Source of the DNA: Thauera linaloolentis 47Lol = DSM 12138
GTDB taxonomy: Bacteria; Pseudomonadota; Gammaproteobacteria; Burkholderiales; Rhodocyclaceae
Length of the DNA: 64,000 nt
Direction of reading: 5' to 3'
Assembly: GCF_000310205.1 (NCBI RefSeq)
Contig: NZ_AMXE01000004.1
Span: 1 to 64,000 of the forward strand
Part shown: positions 9,157 to 16,857 of the stretch, one piece after another
Layout: each line of letters starts with the position of its first letter
Numbering within the stretch: position 1 is the first letter of the stretch
Program-made: the position numbers and the translations under genes
The notes under the pieces: generated by a model
The model's database searches: none
What the model was told of the DNA's origin: nothing
What the model saw: the letters and a program-made list of their open reading frames with translations, nothing else

Positions 9157-10098
9157 ATGAGCGAATTCCCAACCAACCGGCGCGCCCAACTGCTGGAACG
9201 CCTTCCTCGCGCGCAGCGCGAGAGGCTCTCCCACATTGACTTCAAGCTCTATTTCCTAGGAGAGCTGCGTCGTGCCGACGTCGTCGATCGGTTCGAAACC
9301 GGCCCTGCTGGTGCTACCCGCGACATCGCGTTGTACCGGGAGATCGCGCCGGAGAACCTGGAGTTCGACGGGGCGACCAAGACCTATCGGCCGAGCGAAA
9401 CCTTTGTGCCGTTGTTCGAGCACGCACCGCAACGCGTGCTGACAGCGCTTTCCCAAGGTTTTGGCGAAGGCATCGGCGATCAGTTGCAGCCGATGATCCG
9501 GTGCGAGATACCGGCCGCACTTACCCTGCCCAAAATGTCGGTCCTGGCTCCGATAACGCGAGCCATCCACCGCGGCAAGGCTGTTCGACTGGGTTACACA
9601 TCGGTGGAAACCGGGCATACCGAGCGGGTGATCGTGCCGCTTGCTTTGGTCGACATCGGCCTGCGCTGGCACGTTCGCGCCTACTGCCGCCTCCGGCAAG
9701 AGTTTCGAGACTTCGTCTTCACGCGCATGAACAACCCGGCGGTGATAGAGGACAGCGAGGTGCAGCGGGAGGAGTCACCCGACCAGGACGTCCAGTGGAG
9801 TCGCATCATCGAACTCGATCTGGTACCTCATCCATCGCACAAGCGTCCCGAGATCATTGCCATGGACTACCCCATGGTCGATGGCGTCATGAAGGTGAAG
9901 GTGCGGGCCGCCAATGCAGGCTACATGCTACGCAGGTGGTCGGTCGACTGCTCTCCCAACCATCGTCTGGAAGGGCTTGAGTACGCGCTCTGGTTAAGGG
10001 ATCCGTTGGCGTTGTACGGGGCGAGCAACGCCCAGCTTGCACCTGGCTACGAAAACCCAAAAGGAAGAGAAACGCCTCGCCCGATCAAGGCGATTTGA
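9157..10098 (+). CDS. capW: WYL-domain transcriptional regulator of the CBASS operon (CapW-like)
   Basis: A 313-residue protein with a winged-helix-like N-terminus (about 1-100) and a WYL domain (about 125-200) whose core reads IGLRWHVRAYCRLRQEFRDF. A C-terminal WCX-like extension follows (DLVPHPSHKRPEIIAMDY onward). This is the BrxR/CapW family layout. CapW genes stand divergently beside CBASS operons and repress them until infection. The position here, 201 bp from cap6 in the opposite direction, fits. The start is the first ATG after an AT-rich spacer. The inducing ligand is unknown. Confidence 0.85.
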   Translation: MSEFPTNRRAQLLERLPRAQRERLSHIDFKLYFLGELRRADVVDRFETGPAGATRDIALYREIAPENLEFDGATKTYRPSETFVPLFEHAPQRVLTALSQGFGEGIGDQLQPMIRCEIPAALTLPKMSVLAPITRAIHRGKAVRLGYTSVETGHTERVIVPLALVDIGLRWHVRAYCRLRQEFRDFVFTRMNNPAVIEDSEVQREESPDQDVQWSRIIELDLVPHPSHKRPEIIAMDYPMVDGVMKVKVRAANAGYMLRRWSVDCSPNHRLEGLEYALWLRDPLALYGASNAQLAPGYENPKGRETPRPIKAI

Positions 10099-10706
10099 GC
10101 TATATCGACGCGATTCTCCAGGGGCTGCTTTCGGCCGCCGCTGACACTCCACCAACCTAAGCTGGGCGCCCATACTCAGCCGAAAGCGGTCAACTGGCGC
10201 TGTGCCGTGAGCTTCGACTTTTGGTTGATACCGCAGCTGACAGGCTGTATCGGTGGGGAGGACACCTGGGCAGTGATTCCAAGAATGAGGGTCGTATGGC
10301 ACTCGGGCCAAAGTTGCATCGCAATGGCCGGGGAGGGGCCATAGCATGTTTGGCGCATCGCCCGCACCGGCGAATTTCACCAGCCAAGGTTCGCCCCCGG
10401 AGGGGGCAGCATGTTGGTACGAATCTTCCTGAAGGCGATCTCATCAACACACTACTTTTGTGCTTTTTGATCGCACTACTTTCGTGCTGTATCCCAGGGA
10501 GCGACGCGTTCAGTGGATCGTCAATTTTCTTCTGGCGGTGAGTTCGAGCTACCGATGCGGGCGCGGGATGCGCTGTGTCGACAAGCCAGTGGCTGTTCTG
10601 GTCCGACAGTCTTGTTAAGGTCCTCCGTGGGTGTCCAGTTCAATTCCGACTGCCCTGACGGTCAGCGGTCGGCATCCGTAGCAAAGCGGGCACATCCAGG
10701 GCGTTT
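10099..10706. other. Gene-free stretch between capW and hipA
   Basis: No frame here has a convincing start, codon pattern or family signature on either strand. It contains a short inverted repeat (GCTTTCGGC at 10127-10135 against GCCGAAAGC at 10179-10187) and the direct repeat pair listed separately. It is probably decayed mobile-element DNA at the edge of the CBASS island. Confidence 0.4.
10450..10488. repeat. Direct repeat pair CACTACTTTyGTGCT
   Basis: CACTACTTTTGTGCT at 10450-10464 and CACTACTTTCGTGCT at 10474-10488 differ at one base and are spaced 24 nt apart. Short tandem repeats of this kind are found near the ends of IS21-family elements, but no transposase gene remains nearby, so the link is only a suggestion. 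Confidence 0.4.
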
Positions 10707-11981
10707 TCAAATCTGCCCGACAGGCTCGGTGCGAAAGAAGCAGCCAGGCAGGATGGCCTGCTCCAGCATCTCGATGGAGCGCGCTTCCACCCCATGCCGG
10801 GCGAAGAATTCGCGCCAGCCTTGGACCACGTCGAGCATGCGCTCGATCAGGGCTTGGGCTTCGTTGGTGGACAGCCCGAAGGCGCAGCAATCGGACAACA
10901 AGTTGTAGAGGCTGGCCACCCTGCCAAAGCTCCCGGCTTCCAGCGCCAGGTCGCGGCGTTCTTGCGAGACGAGCGGTACCGGCACGATGTCGTAAGCGGG
11001 GGAAAGCCGCCAACCTGCCGGGGTGCGCAGCAAGGCGTGGTTGCGCGGGTGGTCGTCGTTGTTGGTGACCATCGCGTTGAAGAGCATGCGCATGAATAGC
11101 TCGCGCCGGTCGTCGTCGGGCTTGGCCGACCAGCGGCGCAGTTCGTCGGCCAGGAGGCGGTAGGACCATCGCTCGCGGCCGGTGTAGCCGTCTTCGGCAT
11201 CGAGGATGGTGAGGCCGGAGACCAGCCCATGCCGTGCGTAAGCTTGGGCATCCGGATTCCAGTCGCGGTCGAAGCGCAACAGGAGCAAGGCCTCCGCCTG
11301 GCCGACACGCTCCAGGCGGGTGTCGCACACACGCAGGCCGGCGGCGCGGGCCAGTTCCAGTGTGGCGTATTCGATGCGCTGCATATTGTGCTGGTCCCGT
11401 TTCTCGGGAAACTTGGCCAGATAGATGCGGTGCTGGTCTTCGACGGTGGCTTTGGGCCGCGCTCCGCCCATGCTTGTGCCCGGCTCCAGGCTTTCCAGAA
11501 CTTCGTGGGGCAGTTTGCCGGTTTCTTCCAATTGCTCGGCAGCATCGACGAGCGCCTGCAACTGATGGGTGCGGTTGAACGGCCTTGATGGTCCGGGCGG
11601 TGAGACGGACAGGCCAAAGCGAAGATACCCTGCGCCGTCGTCGGGGCCGTTGAGGAGGTATTCCATTTCGGCGATATCAGCTTCGGGGAGCGCCAGGCGG
11701 GCCTGGATGACGCGGCGTCCCCAGGCGTCGGGGCTGGCATCGCGCACGGCCCCCGGAATGCCTTTGAGCTTGGTGAAGTGCAGTGGTCGAGTAGACAGCG
11801 GCAGGTGGTAGGGGTCGAGCGCCACGACATTGGGTCGCTCGAGATAGCGCTTGCCATAGGTGAAAGTGCCCTGAAACGCGCCGGCGCCGACTTCGCGGAC
11901 TTTCAGGGACGCGCAGGGTACCCACTCAAAGGTGCCCGGCAACTGGATGTAGACGTAGCAGGATTTTTCGGTCGCAGCCAT
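10707..11981 (-). CDS. hipA: HipA-type serine/threonine kinase toxin
   Basis: A 424-residue HipA-family kinase, close to the usual length. The P-loop-like GTSMGGARPKA (168-178), the lysine in IYLAKF (Lys190), the catalytic loop NNDDHPRNH (307-315) and the metal-binding AYDIVP (Asp331) are all intact. HipA toxins phosphorylate a translation target (glutamyl-tRNA synthetase in E. coli), stopping growth. The HipB-type antitoxin gene lies 12 bp upstream on the same strand. All key residues are present, so the toxin should be functional. Confidence 0.9.
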   Translation of the reverse strand: MAATEKSCYVYIQLPGTFEWVPCASLKVREVGAGAFQGTFTYGKRYLERPNVVALDPYHLPLSTRPLHFTKLKGIPGAVRDASPDAWGRRVIQARLALPEADIAEMEYLLNGPDDGAGYLRFGLSVSPPGPSRPFNRTHQLQALVDAAEQLEETGKLPHEVLESLEPGTSMGGARPKATVEDQHRIYLAKFPEKRDQHNMQRIEYATLELARAAGLRVCDTRLERVGQAEALLLLRFDRDWNPDAQAYARHGLVSGLTILDAEDGYTGRERWSYRLLADELRRWSAKPDDDRRELFMRMLFNAMVTNNDDHPRNHALLRTPAGWRLSPAYDIVPVPLVSQERRDLALEAGSFGRVASLYNLLSDCCAFGLSTNEAQALIERMLDVVQGWREFFARHGVEARSIEMLEQAILPGCFFRTEPVGQI

Positions 11982-11993
11982 GGAGGCTCCGAA

Positions 11994-12326
11994 TCAGAAA
12001 TCGTTGTCCGGCGCGGAGGCGCGCACGCGCTGCGGCCGCCGGGCGGCTTCGAGGATCTTCCCGTGCTCGTCAGTGTCCGGATTGGCCACTGCGCGCACAG
12101 TGTTCAACAGCCCGAGCTTCCACAATACCGCCAGCAGAGTGCCGACGGCCACGCCCGGTTCGCCGTTCTCGATGCGGTAGAGGGTACGGCGCCCAATGCC
12201 GCAGGCCTGAGCCAACTCCTGTGTGCTCAGTTGCCGGCGCAGCCTAGCCGTCCGGATGTGTTCCCCCAGTCGCTGGACGGACTGCCGGACTTCCAGAGGC
12301 AGAGACTCTGCAATGACCTGAGCCAT
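11994..12326 (-). CDS. hipB: HipB-type XRE-family antitoxin and autorepressor
   Basis: A 110-residue protein with one Xre/Cro helix-turn-helix (about residues 20-75: LGEHIRTARLRRQLSTQELA, then IGRRTLYRIENGEPGVAVGT). It is the first gene of the hipBA pair and should bind HipA and repress the operon. Two 23-nt inverted repeats of the same design lie just upstream and are the likely operators. The C-terminal tail is short and charged (RPQRVRASAPDNDF). Confidence 0.88.
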   Translation of the reverse strand: MAQVIAESLPLEVRQSVQRLGEHIRTARLRRQLSTQELAQACGIGRRTLYRIENGEPGVAVGTLLAVLWKLGLLNTVRAVANPDTDEHGKILEAARRPQRVRASAPDNDF

Positions 12327-12331
12327 ATCTA

Positions 12332-12354
12332 ACCCGTAAATATATTTAATGGGT
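12332..12354. promoter_or_regulatory. HipB operator 1
   Basis: A 23-nt imperfect inverted repeat, ACCC at the left end and GGGT at the right, enclosing an A/T-only core except for one G. It begins 6 bp upstream of the hipB start codon, so repressor bound here would also block ribosome access or initiation. Confidence 0.6.
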
Positions 12355-12405
12355 CAAATTTTCTCACGGTAGTTTGAGGTGATCAAGCATCATGGGCCAA
12401 ATATA

Positions 12406-12428
12406 GCCCAAAAATGTATTTTGCGGGT
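12406..12428. promoter_or_regulatory. HipB operator 2
   Basis: A second 23-nt inverted repeat with the same architecture (GCCC...GGGT ends, A/T-rich core), centred 74 bp from operator 1. Equal length and matching ends support two binding sites for one HipB-HipA complex. Confidence 0.6.
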
Positions 12429-12954
12429 CAAATCCGGCTCAGGCTTCGCCGCTACAAAGGCTTGGGCTTCTTGCTAGCGCTTCGCTCAGGCTTTCTCGGT
12501 TGCGCGATCTTGTCCGGCGTTCGGCATGTTTCCCGTCTTACTGACGTTGTACCCCATGTGCTTTCATGTCGGGGCCACCTGACGCCAGAAACCATCGGTT
12601 GCCGGTCACTGCTTACACTTATTCGCCCAGGCACTTCTCTATCTCGTTGACCGGAGGTGGCCCGATTTGGGCATTGCCTGGCCGAGTGCGTACAACGTTT
12701 ATGTCGTGCCTGAATCCATTGACAACCCCTATCTCGTTGATGATGTGGATCGACCGGCAGCCAATAGGTGCAGATACCCTCGCGTCGGTGCGTAGCCGCA
12801 CTTTCGCAGTGAAAAGCGAGTGCGACAGACGCCGCTAAAAGCTGGTCCCCTACGGCGTTTGCGGGTGGAGTTTGGTCGTCGGCATGCCGGCCAATTTGCA
12901 CACGGTGAGACCGGATGACCCGTCTTGCCGAGGATGCAGCAGAGTCACTGATGT

Positions 12955-12973
12955 TGATCAGAGCCTCTGATCA
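12955..12973. repeat. Perfect 19-nt palindrome
   Basis: TGATCAGAG, one C, then CTCTGATCA: two perfect 9-nt arms around a single central base. The TGATCA core is shared with the CapW-region repeats. No gene begins close by, so the target promoter is not evident. Confidence 0.55.
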
Positions 12974-13109
12974 GGCCTTGCGATGGAGGTAGACATCGGG
13001 CGAAACCGTGGCATGATTTGATGCGTGGGCGAGGGGTGAGCGCGTGTACTGCATCTTTGATGTTTGATATCAGGATGTATCACGCCGTGTCACTCTAGCT
13101 CACTGGTTT

Positions 13110-13388
13110 TGACGGTATCTATGACGGTACGAAGGAGTTCAAGAACCGCTGCGGCCCGCATAGACACTGGATGTGCGGGTCCAGTGAATTATCGAGTGGG
13201 AGATCCCGCATCGTCTCAGGGCATCTCAATGCCCAAGTTTCTCCCAAGATTCCTGTTCTGACAATAAGTTAGCAGGTCTTACGATGCCTCACCCGGACCA
13301 TCATTTCTGACGGTTCTCGCGACGGTATCGTCGAACAGGTCCTCTGAAGATCGTGGTTGATACCGTCAAAGGGGCTGACGGTACGAAG
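13110..13388. repeat. Cluster of TGACGGTA repeats
   Basis: TGACGGTA occurs at 13110-13117, 13122-13129 and 13376-13383, with TACCGTCA (its complement) at 13361-13368, TGACGGTT at 13308-13315 and CGACGGTA at 13320-13327. The 13-mer TGACGGTACGAAG is repeated exactly at 13122-13134 and 13376-13388. Such clusters resemble recombinase arm sites or att regions, but no integrase gene is seen. Confidence 0.5.
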
Positions 13389-13470
13389 TGCCGATTTCGA
13401 TTGCCGAGGCGAGACCGCGCCTCGCGCGGGCGGTCCATCCAGCAAGGCGATGGCCCGTCTTGCGCCGTGC

Positions 13471-14013
13471 TCAGACACCCGGCGGCAGCTTGGCGGCCAT
13501 CAGGGTTCGCCGGTCGAGTTTGCAGCCGTCGACGATGAACGTCCCATCTCCCACGGCGTGAACGGTCCGGCGCTCCTGGCGTTCCGGGTCGATGTGGGCA
13601 GCAACGGCTTCCAGCACGACGATGCCGTGGCGGTCGATGATGTCGGCAACCGTGCATTCGATGTTGGCCAGGCATTCCTTGATGAGTGGCGCCTTGACGG
13701 ACTTGGCCGCTACCGCCGTCAGGCCGAACCTGGCGAACTTGTCGGTATCGCGCCCAGAACATGTGCCGATGCCCACCACGGTATCCAGCAGGTCCACCGT
13801 GGGGATGGCGATCACGCATTCGCGTTGTGCGCTCAGCGCTGCGAACGAATGGTTCCACGCGCCCGTCGTGATCGCGAAGACCGGGGTGAAATCCATGACC
13901 ATGGTCCACGAGATGGTCATGATGTTCGGCCGATGTCCGTCATGGGTGGTCACCAGCACCACCGGGCCCGGCTCGATCAGCGTGAAGGCCTTGGATAATC
14001 CCAGTGCTTGCAT
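13471..14013 (-). CDS. Flavin reductase-like (FMN-binding) protein
   Basis: A 180-residue protein of the flavin-reductase-like split-barrel family. Typical segments are VVLVTTHDGHRPNIMTISW near the N-terminus, WNHSFAALSAQRECVIAIPT in the middle, and a glycine/cysteine stretch GIGTCSGRDTDKFARFGL. Such proteins bind FMN and reduce flavin or other acceptors with NAD(P)H. The ATG at 14013 is preceded by GGAGGTG at a good distance, so I prefer it to the longer frame reaching 14178. It stands alone between the gene-free stretches. Substrate unknown. Confidence 0.8.
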   Translation of the reverse strand: MQALGLSKAFTLIEPGPVVLVTTHDGHRPNIMTISWTMVMDFTPVFAITTGAWNHSFAALSAQRECVIAIPTVDLLDTVVGIGTCSGRDTDKFARFGLTAVAAKSVKAPLIKECLANIECTVADIIDRHGIVVLEAVAAHIDPERQERRTVHAVGDGTFIVDGCKLDRRTLMAAKLPPGV

Positions 14014-14468
14014 GTCGGCACCTCCATCGATGCGGGCAGCGATGCCAGTACGGCCTCGGCAGCCGTTCAAGAACCGTCGGCAGCCCTTGTCCCGCATCTT
14101 AACGCCGCCCGAATGCGATGCAGACTGAACAGCGCGGCTGCGCCCCGGGCAGCAGCCTGCCGCCAGAAACGCTGCCATTCATGACGATGCTGCCGCAACT
14201 GACAGGCAATGGCCGCCATGGCAGGCGTCGAACGCGCTCGAAGGCGCTGAAGAATCATGCAGATGCGAGGATGGAGCGAAGCGGGAGGGCACGGGCATGC
14301 ATCTTGATCGGCATGGGGAGCGGCAGGTTGTTGCATGACGCTATGGGCGACAGGCTGGTATTTAGTTTGATGAAATATTAGCATAGTCTTATTATTGAGC
14401 GTCATGACTGCGCCGGTGCGGGCTGAACCGTCCTGCCTCTCGATCGAGACAACGACAGAGATACAAAC
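14014..14468. other. Intergenic region, divergent promoters
   Basis: This region separates the divergent flavin reductase-like and dihydrolipoamide dehydrogenase-like genes. An AT-rich segment at about 14362-14398 is a likely promoter location. A minus-strand open frame crosses it (to 14486) but has no recognisable domain. I see no RNA gene. Confidence 0.35.
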
Positions 14469-15911
14469 ATGCTTCCTGACATCCATACCGACGTGGCCGT
14501 GATCGGCGCCGGCACCGCCGGCCTGTACGTGCTGCGCGAAATCCGGCGGGCGCGGCGTTCGTTCGTGCTGATCGACCAGGGCCCCCTAGGCACCACCTGC
14601 GCGCGGGTCGGTTGCATGCCGTCCAAGGTCGCGCTGCATGCAGGCGGATTGTGGGCCGCGCGTGCGGACATGGCGCGCATGGGGGTCGGCGGCACCGGGC
14701 GGCTGGAACTGGATACCGCCCGGATCTGGGCCGCGCTGCGCGCCCAGCGCGACCAGTTCTCCGGCAGCGCGGCAGACAAGGCACGCAGCGCGGCGGGCGA
14801 ATTCCTGCTCGAAGGGCGCGCACGCTTCATCGAGCCCACCTTGCTGGCAGTCGACACCGCCAACGGATTGCAGCGCATCCGCGCCACATCGGTCGTCATC
14901 GCCACCGGTTCGCGCCCCGTGCGGCCAGCGTGGCTGGACCCGGTGCGCGAGCATGTGGTGAGTACCGATGAACTGTTCGAACTCGACGCGCTGCCGGCGT
15001 CGATCGGCATTCTCGGGCTGGGCGCCATCGGCCTGGAAATGGGACTGGCCTTGTCGAGACTGGGCATCGAGGTGGTCGGCGCGGATCTTGCCGACAGCGT
15101 CGCCGGCATCGCCGATTCCGCTGTCTCCGAACGGGCCTTGGCCACCTTCTCGCGCCAGATGGCGCTTTGGCTGGGCGTGCCGGTCTCGGTCTCGCGGGGT
15201 GGGCGGGGCGTGGTTGTGCGCTCGGGCGAGCGCAGCGCAGAAGTCGATCTGTTGCTCGCCGCCCTGGGCCGCCGTCCGAATACCGATGGCCTCGGCCTGG
15301 TGGAGGCGGGGTTTCCGCTCGACCAGCGCGGTGCGCCGGTGTTCGATTCTTCGACACTGCAAATCGGCGACTTGCCGGTCTTCATCGCCGGCGATGCCAA
15401 TGGCGAACGCCCCTTGATGCACGAAGCGGCGGACGAGGGCGCCATCGCAGGCTACAACGCCTCGCGTCCGGCGCCGATGCGTTTTGCCCGCAAGGTGGCG
15501 CTCGGCATCGCCTTTTCCAGCCCGGACGTGGCCGCCGTCGGCGCCAGGTTGTCCCAGCTCGATGCCGATGAAATCGTCATCGGCACGGCATCGGGCGAGG
15601 GCAACGGCCGCGCGCGCATCCTCCATGCGCAGGATGGCCTGCTGCGCGTCTATGCGGACCGCCGTGACGGCCGGCTGCTCGGTGCGGCCATGGTGACGGC
15701 CGGTGGCGAACATCTGGCGCACCTGCTCGCATGGGCCATCCAGCGCAAGGAGACCGCCCGCGGCCTGCTGGCCTTGCCGTTCTATCACCCGGTGATCGAG
15801 GAAATGCTGCAGTCCGCCTTGCAGGACATCGTGCGCCAACTCCCGCAGACCTCCGCCGGGGATGCGATACCGGCCGGTCTTGTGCCTGAATCCGGCGGGC
15901 GGGCTGCCTGA
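14469..15911 (+). CDS. lpd: Dihydrolipoamide dehydrogenase-like flavoprotein
   Basis: A 480-residue pyridine nucleotide-disulfide oxidoreductase. FAD-binding VIGAGTAGLYVLREI is followed by the redox-active disulfide TTCARVGCMPSK (Cys44, Cys49), the NAD-binding GILGLGAIGLEMGLALSRLG, the second FAD motif FIAGDANGERPLMHEA and the C-terminal catalytic FYHPVIEEM. All catalytic residues are present. It is not next to an E1/E2 dehydrogenase, so it may be a stand-alone reductase rather than the E3 of a known complex. The next gene starts inside its stop codon region (shared coordinate 15911), so the two are co-translated. Confidence 0.85.
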   Translation: MLPDIHTDVAVIGAGTAGLYVLREIRRARRSFVLIDQGPLGTTCARVGCMPSKVALHAGGLWAARADMARMGVGGTGRLELDTARIWAALRAQRDQFSGSAADKARSAAGEFLLEGRARFIEPTLLAVDTANGLQRIRATSVVIATGSRPVRPAWLDPVREHVVSTDELFELDALPASIGILGLGAIGLEMGLALSRLGIEVVGADLADSVAGIADSAVSERALATFSRQMALWLGVPVSVSRGGRGVVVRSGERSAEVDLLLAALGRRPNTDGLGLVEAGFPLDQRGAPVFDSSTLQIGDLPVFIAGDANGERPLMHEAADEGAIAGYNASRPAPMRFARKVALGIAFSSPDVAAVGARLSQLDADEIVIGTASGEGNGRARILHAQDGLLRVYADRRDGRLLGAAMVTAGGEHLAHLLAWAIQRKETARGLLALPFYHPVIEEMLQSALQDIVRQLPQTSAGDAIPAGLVPESGGRAA

Positions 15912-16240
15912 TGACGGACTTGCACCGAGGCGCCTCCGTTCGTGCTCATCGCAGACTCATCTACTGGCTGGCCTTTGCCGACGGTCTGGCGCTGCTCGCC
16001 CTCGTCGCCATTGCGGTGCCTGCCAAACATCTGCTCGACATGCCGGCGGGCGTGAGCGTGCTGGGGCCGGTACATGGCGCGCTGTTCATCTCCCTGGCCC
16101 TTGCCAGCCTGACCGCGCTGGCACGCGGCATCCTTCGGCCAGGACTCGCCCTGCTGCTGTTTCTCGGCGCGCTGCTGCCCTTCGGGGCCTTCTTCGCCGA
16201 TCACCGGCTGAAGAAAGCCTATCCGGAACTCGGCGCGTGA
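15911..16240 (+). CDS. DUF3817-like small membrane protein
   Basis: A 109-residue integral membrane protein with three hydrophobic stretches (LIYWLAFADGLALLALVAIA; GPVHGALFISLALASLTALA; LALLLFLGALLPFGAFFADH). The conserved HG in the second segment and the DHRLKK end fit the DUF3817 family. Function is unknown. Its start overlaps the stop of the flavoprotein gene, suggesting co-expression. Confidence 0.7.
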   Translation: MTDLHRGASVRAHRRLIYWLAFADGLALLALVAIAVPAKHLLDMPAGVSVLGPVHGALFISLALASLTALARGILRPGLALLLFLGALLPFGAFFADHRLKKAYPELGA

Positions 16241-16308
16241 ATGGCATCGCCCATCCGGAGCACCGTTTCGCCGAACGCCCTCATCTTTCGTCCACAAGGA
16301 GCTGCACC

Positions 16309-16725
16309 ATGAAGAAAGCCCTCGTCGCACTCGCCTTCGCACTCGGTTCCGGCGCCGCGCTCGCCGACAAGCAGGTCGTCACCGTCGTAGTCAACGATGC
16401 CAGCACCATGACGCAGGGCATGGCCATGGTCCTCGCCAATCAGATGCAGGAGCAGGGCGCGCAGGTCGACATCCTGTTGTGCGACAAGGCCGGAGACCTG
16501 GCACTCAGGAACGCGGCGGGCGAAGCCCTGAAGCCCAACGACGTCACCCCCGCGCAATTGCTCGATGCCGCACTAAAGAAGGGGGCGACGGCCTCGGTTT
16601 GCGCACTCTACCTGCCCAACTCCGGAAACAAGCCGGAGGACCTCAAGGAGGGCATCAGGCCGGCCAAGCCCGCCGACATGGGGCGTGCCCTGCTCGAACC
16701 GAGCCGCAAGGTCATCGGGTTCTGA
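16309..16725 (+). CDS. Periplasmic DsrE-like protein
   Basis: A 138-residue protein with a clear signal peptide (MKKALVALAFALGSGAALA, cleavage after ALA) and a mature domain of DsrE/DsrF type: VVTVVVNDASTMTQGMAMVL, VDILLCDKAGDLAL with a conserved cysteine, and TASVCALYLPN with another. Cytoplasmic DsrE proteins carry sulfur; exported forms are found near sulfur or redox genes. The start has AAGGAG 8 nt upstream. An overlapping longer frame from 15862 is a shadow of its neighbours. Confidence 0.78.
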   Translation: MKKALVALAFALGSGAALADKQVVTVVVNDASTMTQGMAMVLANQMQEQGAQVDILLCDKAGDLALRNAAGEALKPNDVTPAQLLDAALKKGATASVCALYLPNSGNKPEDLKEGIRPAKPADMGRALLEPSRKVIGF

Positions 16726-16758
16726 GCGGATACGGGCCCCCGCGGCGGCCAGCCCGAT

Positions 16759-16786
16759 CCGGTCCGCAGTGAGTCTCGCGGACCGG
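16759..16786 (+). terminator. Stem-loop after the dsrE-like gene
   Basis: CCGGTCCGC (16759-16767) and GCGGACCGG (16778-16786) form a perfect 9-bp stem with a 10-nt loop, 33 bp after the stop codon. No T-run follows, so it may act as a 3'-end stabiliser rather than a true intrinsic terminator. Confidence 0.5.
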
Positions 16787-16857
16787 CAGATCACTGCATT
16801 CAAGCCGGTCGCGGTGCATGACGTCCGCTACCGATCGCGTCGGCCGAGGAGGCCCCG

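Larger units (their letters stand above)
12430..13470. other. About 1 kb without a credible gene
   Basis: Short open frames of 60-150 codons occur on both strands but show no family signature and lack good ribosome sites. The stretch holds a perfect 19-nt palindrome and a cluster of TGACGGTA-type repeats (both listed). It separates the hipBA/CBASS region from ordinary metabolic genes and may be an island boundary. Confidence 0.45.

Noticed and set aside
10127-10187. GCTTTCGGC/GCCGAAAGC inverted repeat as capW terminator
   Set aside because: The 43-nt loop is too long and no T-run follows, so I do not call it a terminator.
12452-12901. 149-codon minus-strand frame in the gene-free kilobase
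   Set aside because: No family pattern, poor start context and overlapping frames of similar quality on the other strand.
14067-14486. 139-codon minus-strand frame between the flavin reductase-like and lpd-like genes
   Set aside because: No recognisable domain and overlap with the likely promoter region; not supported as a gene.
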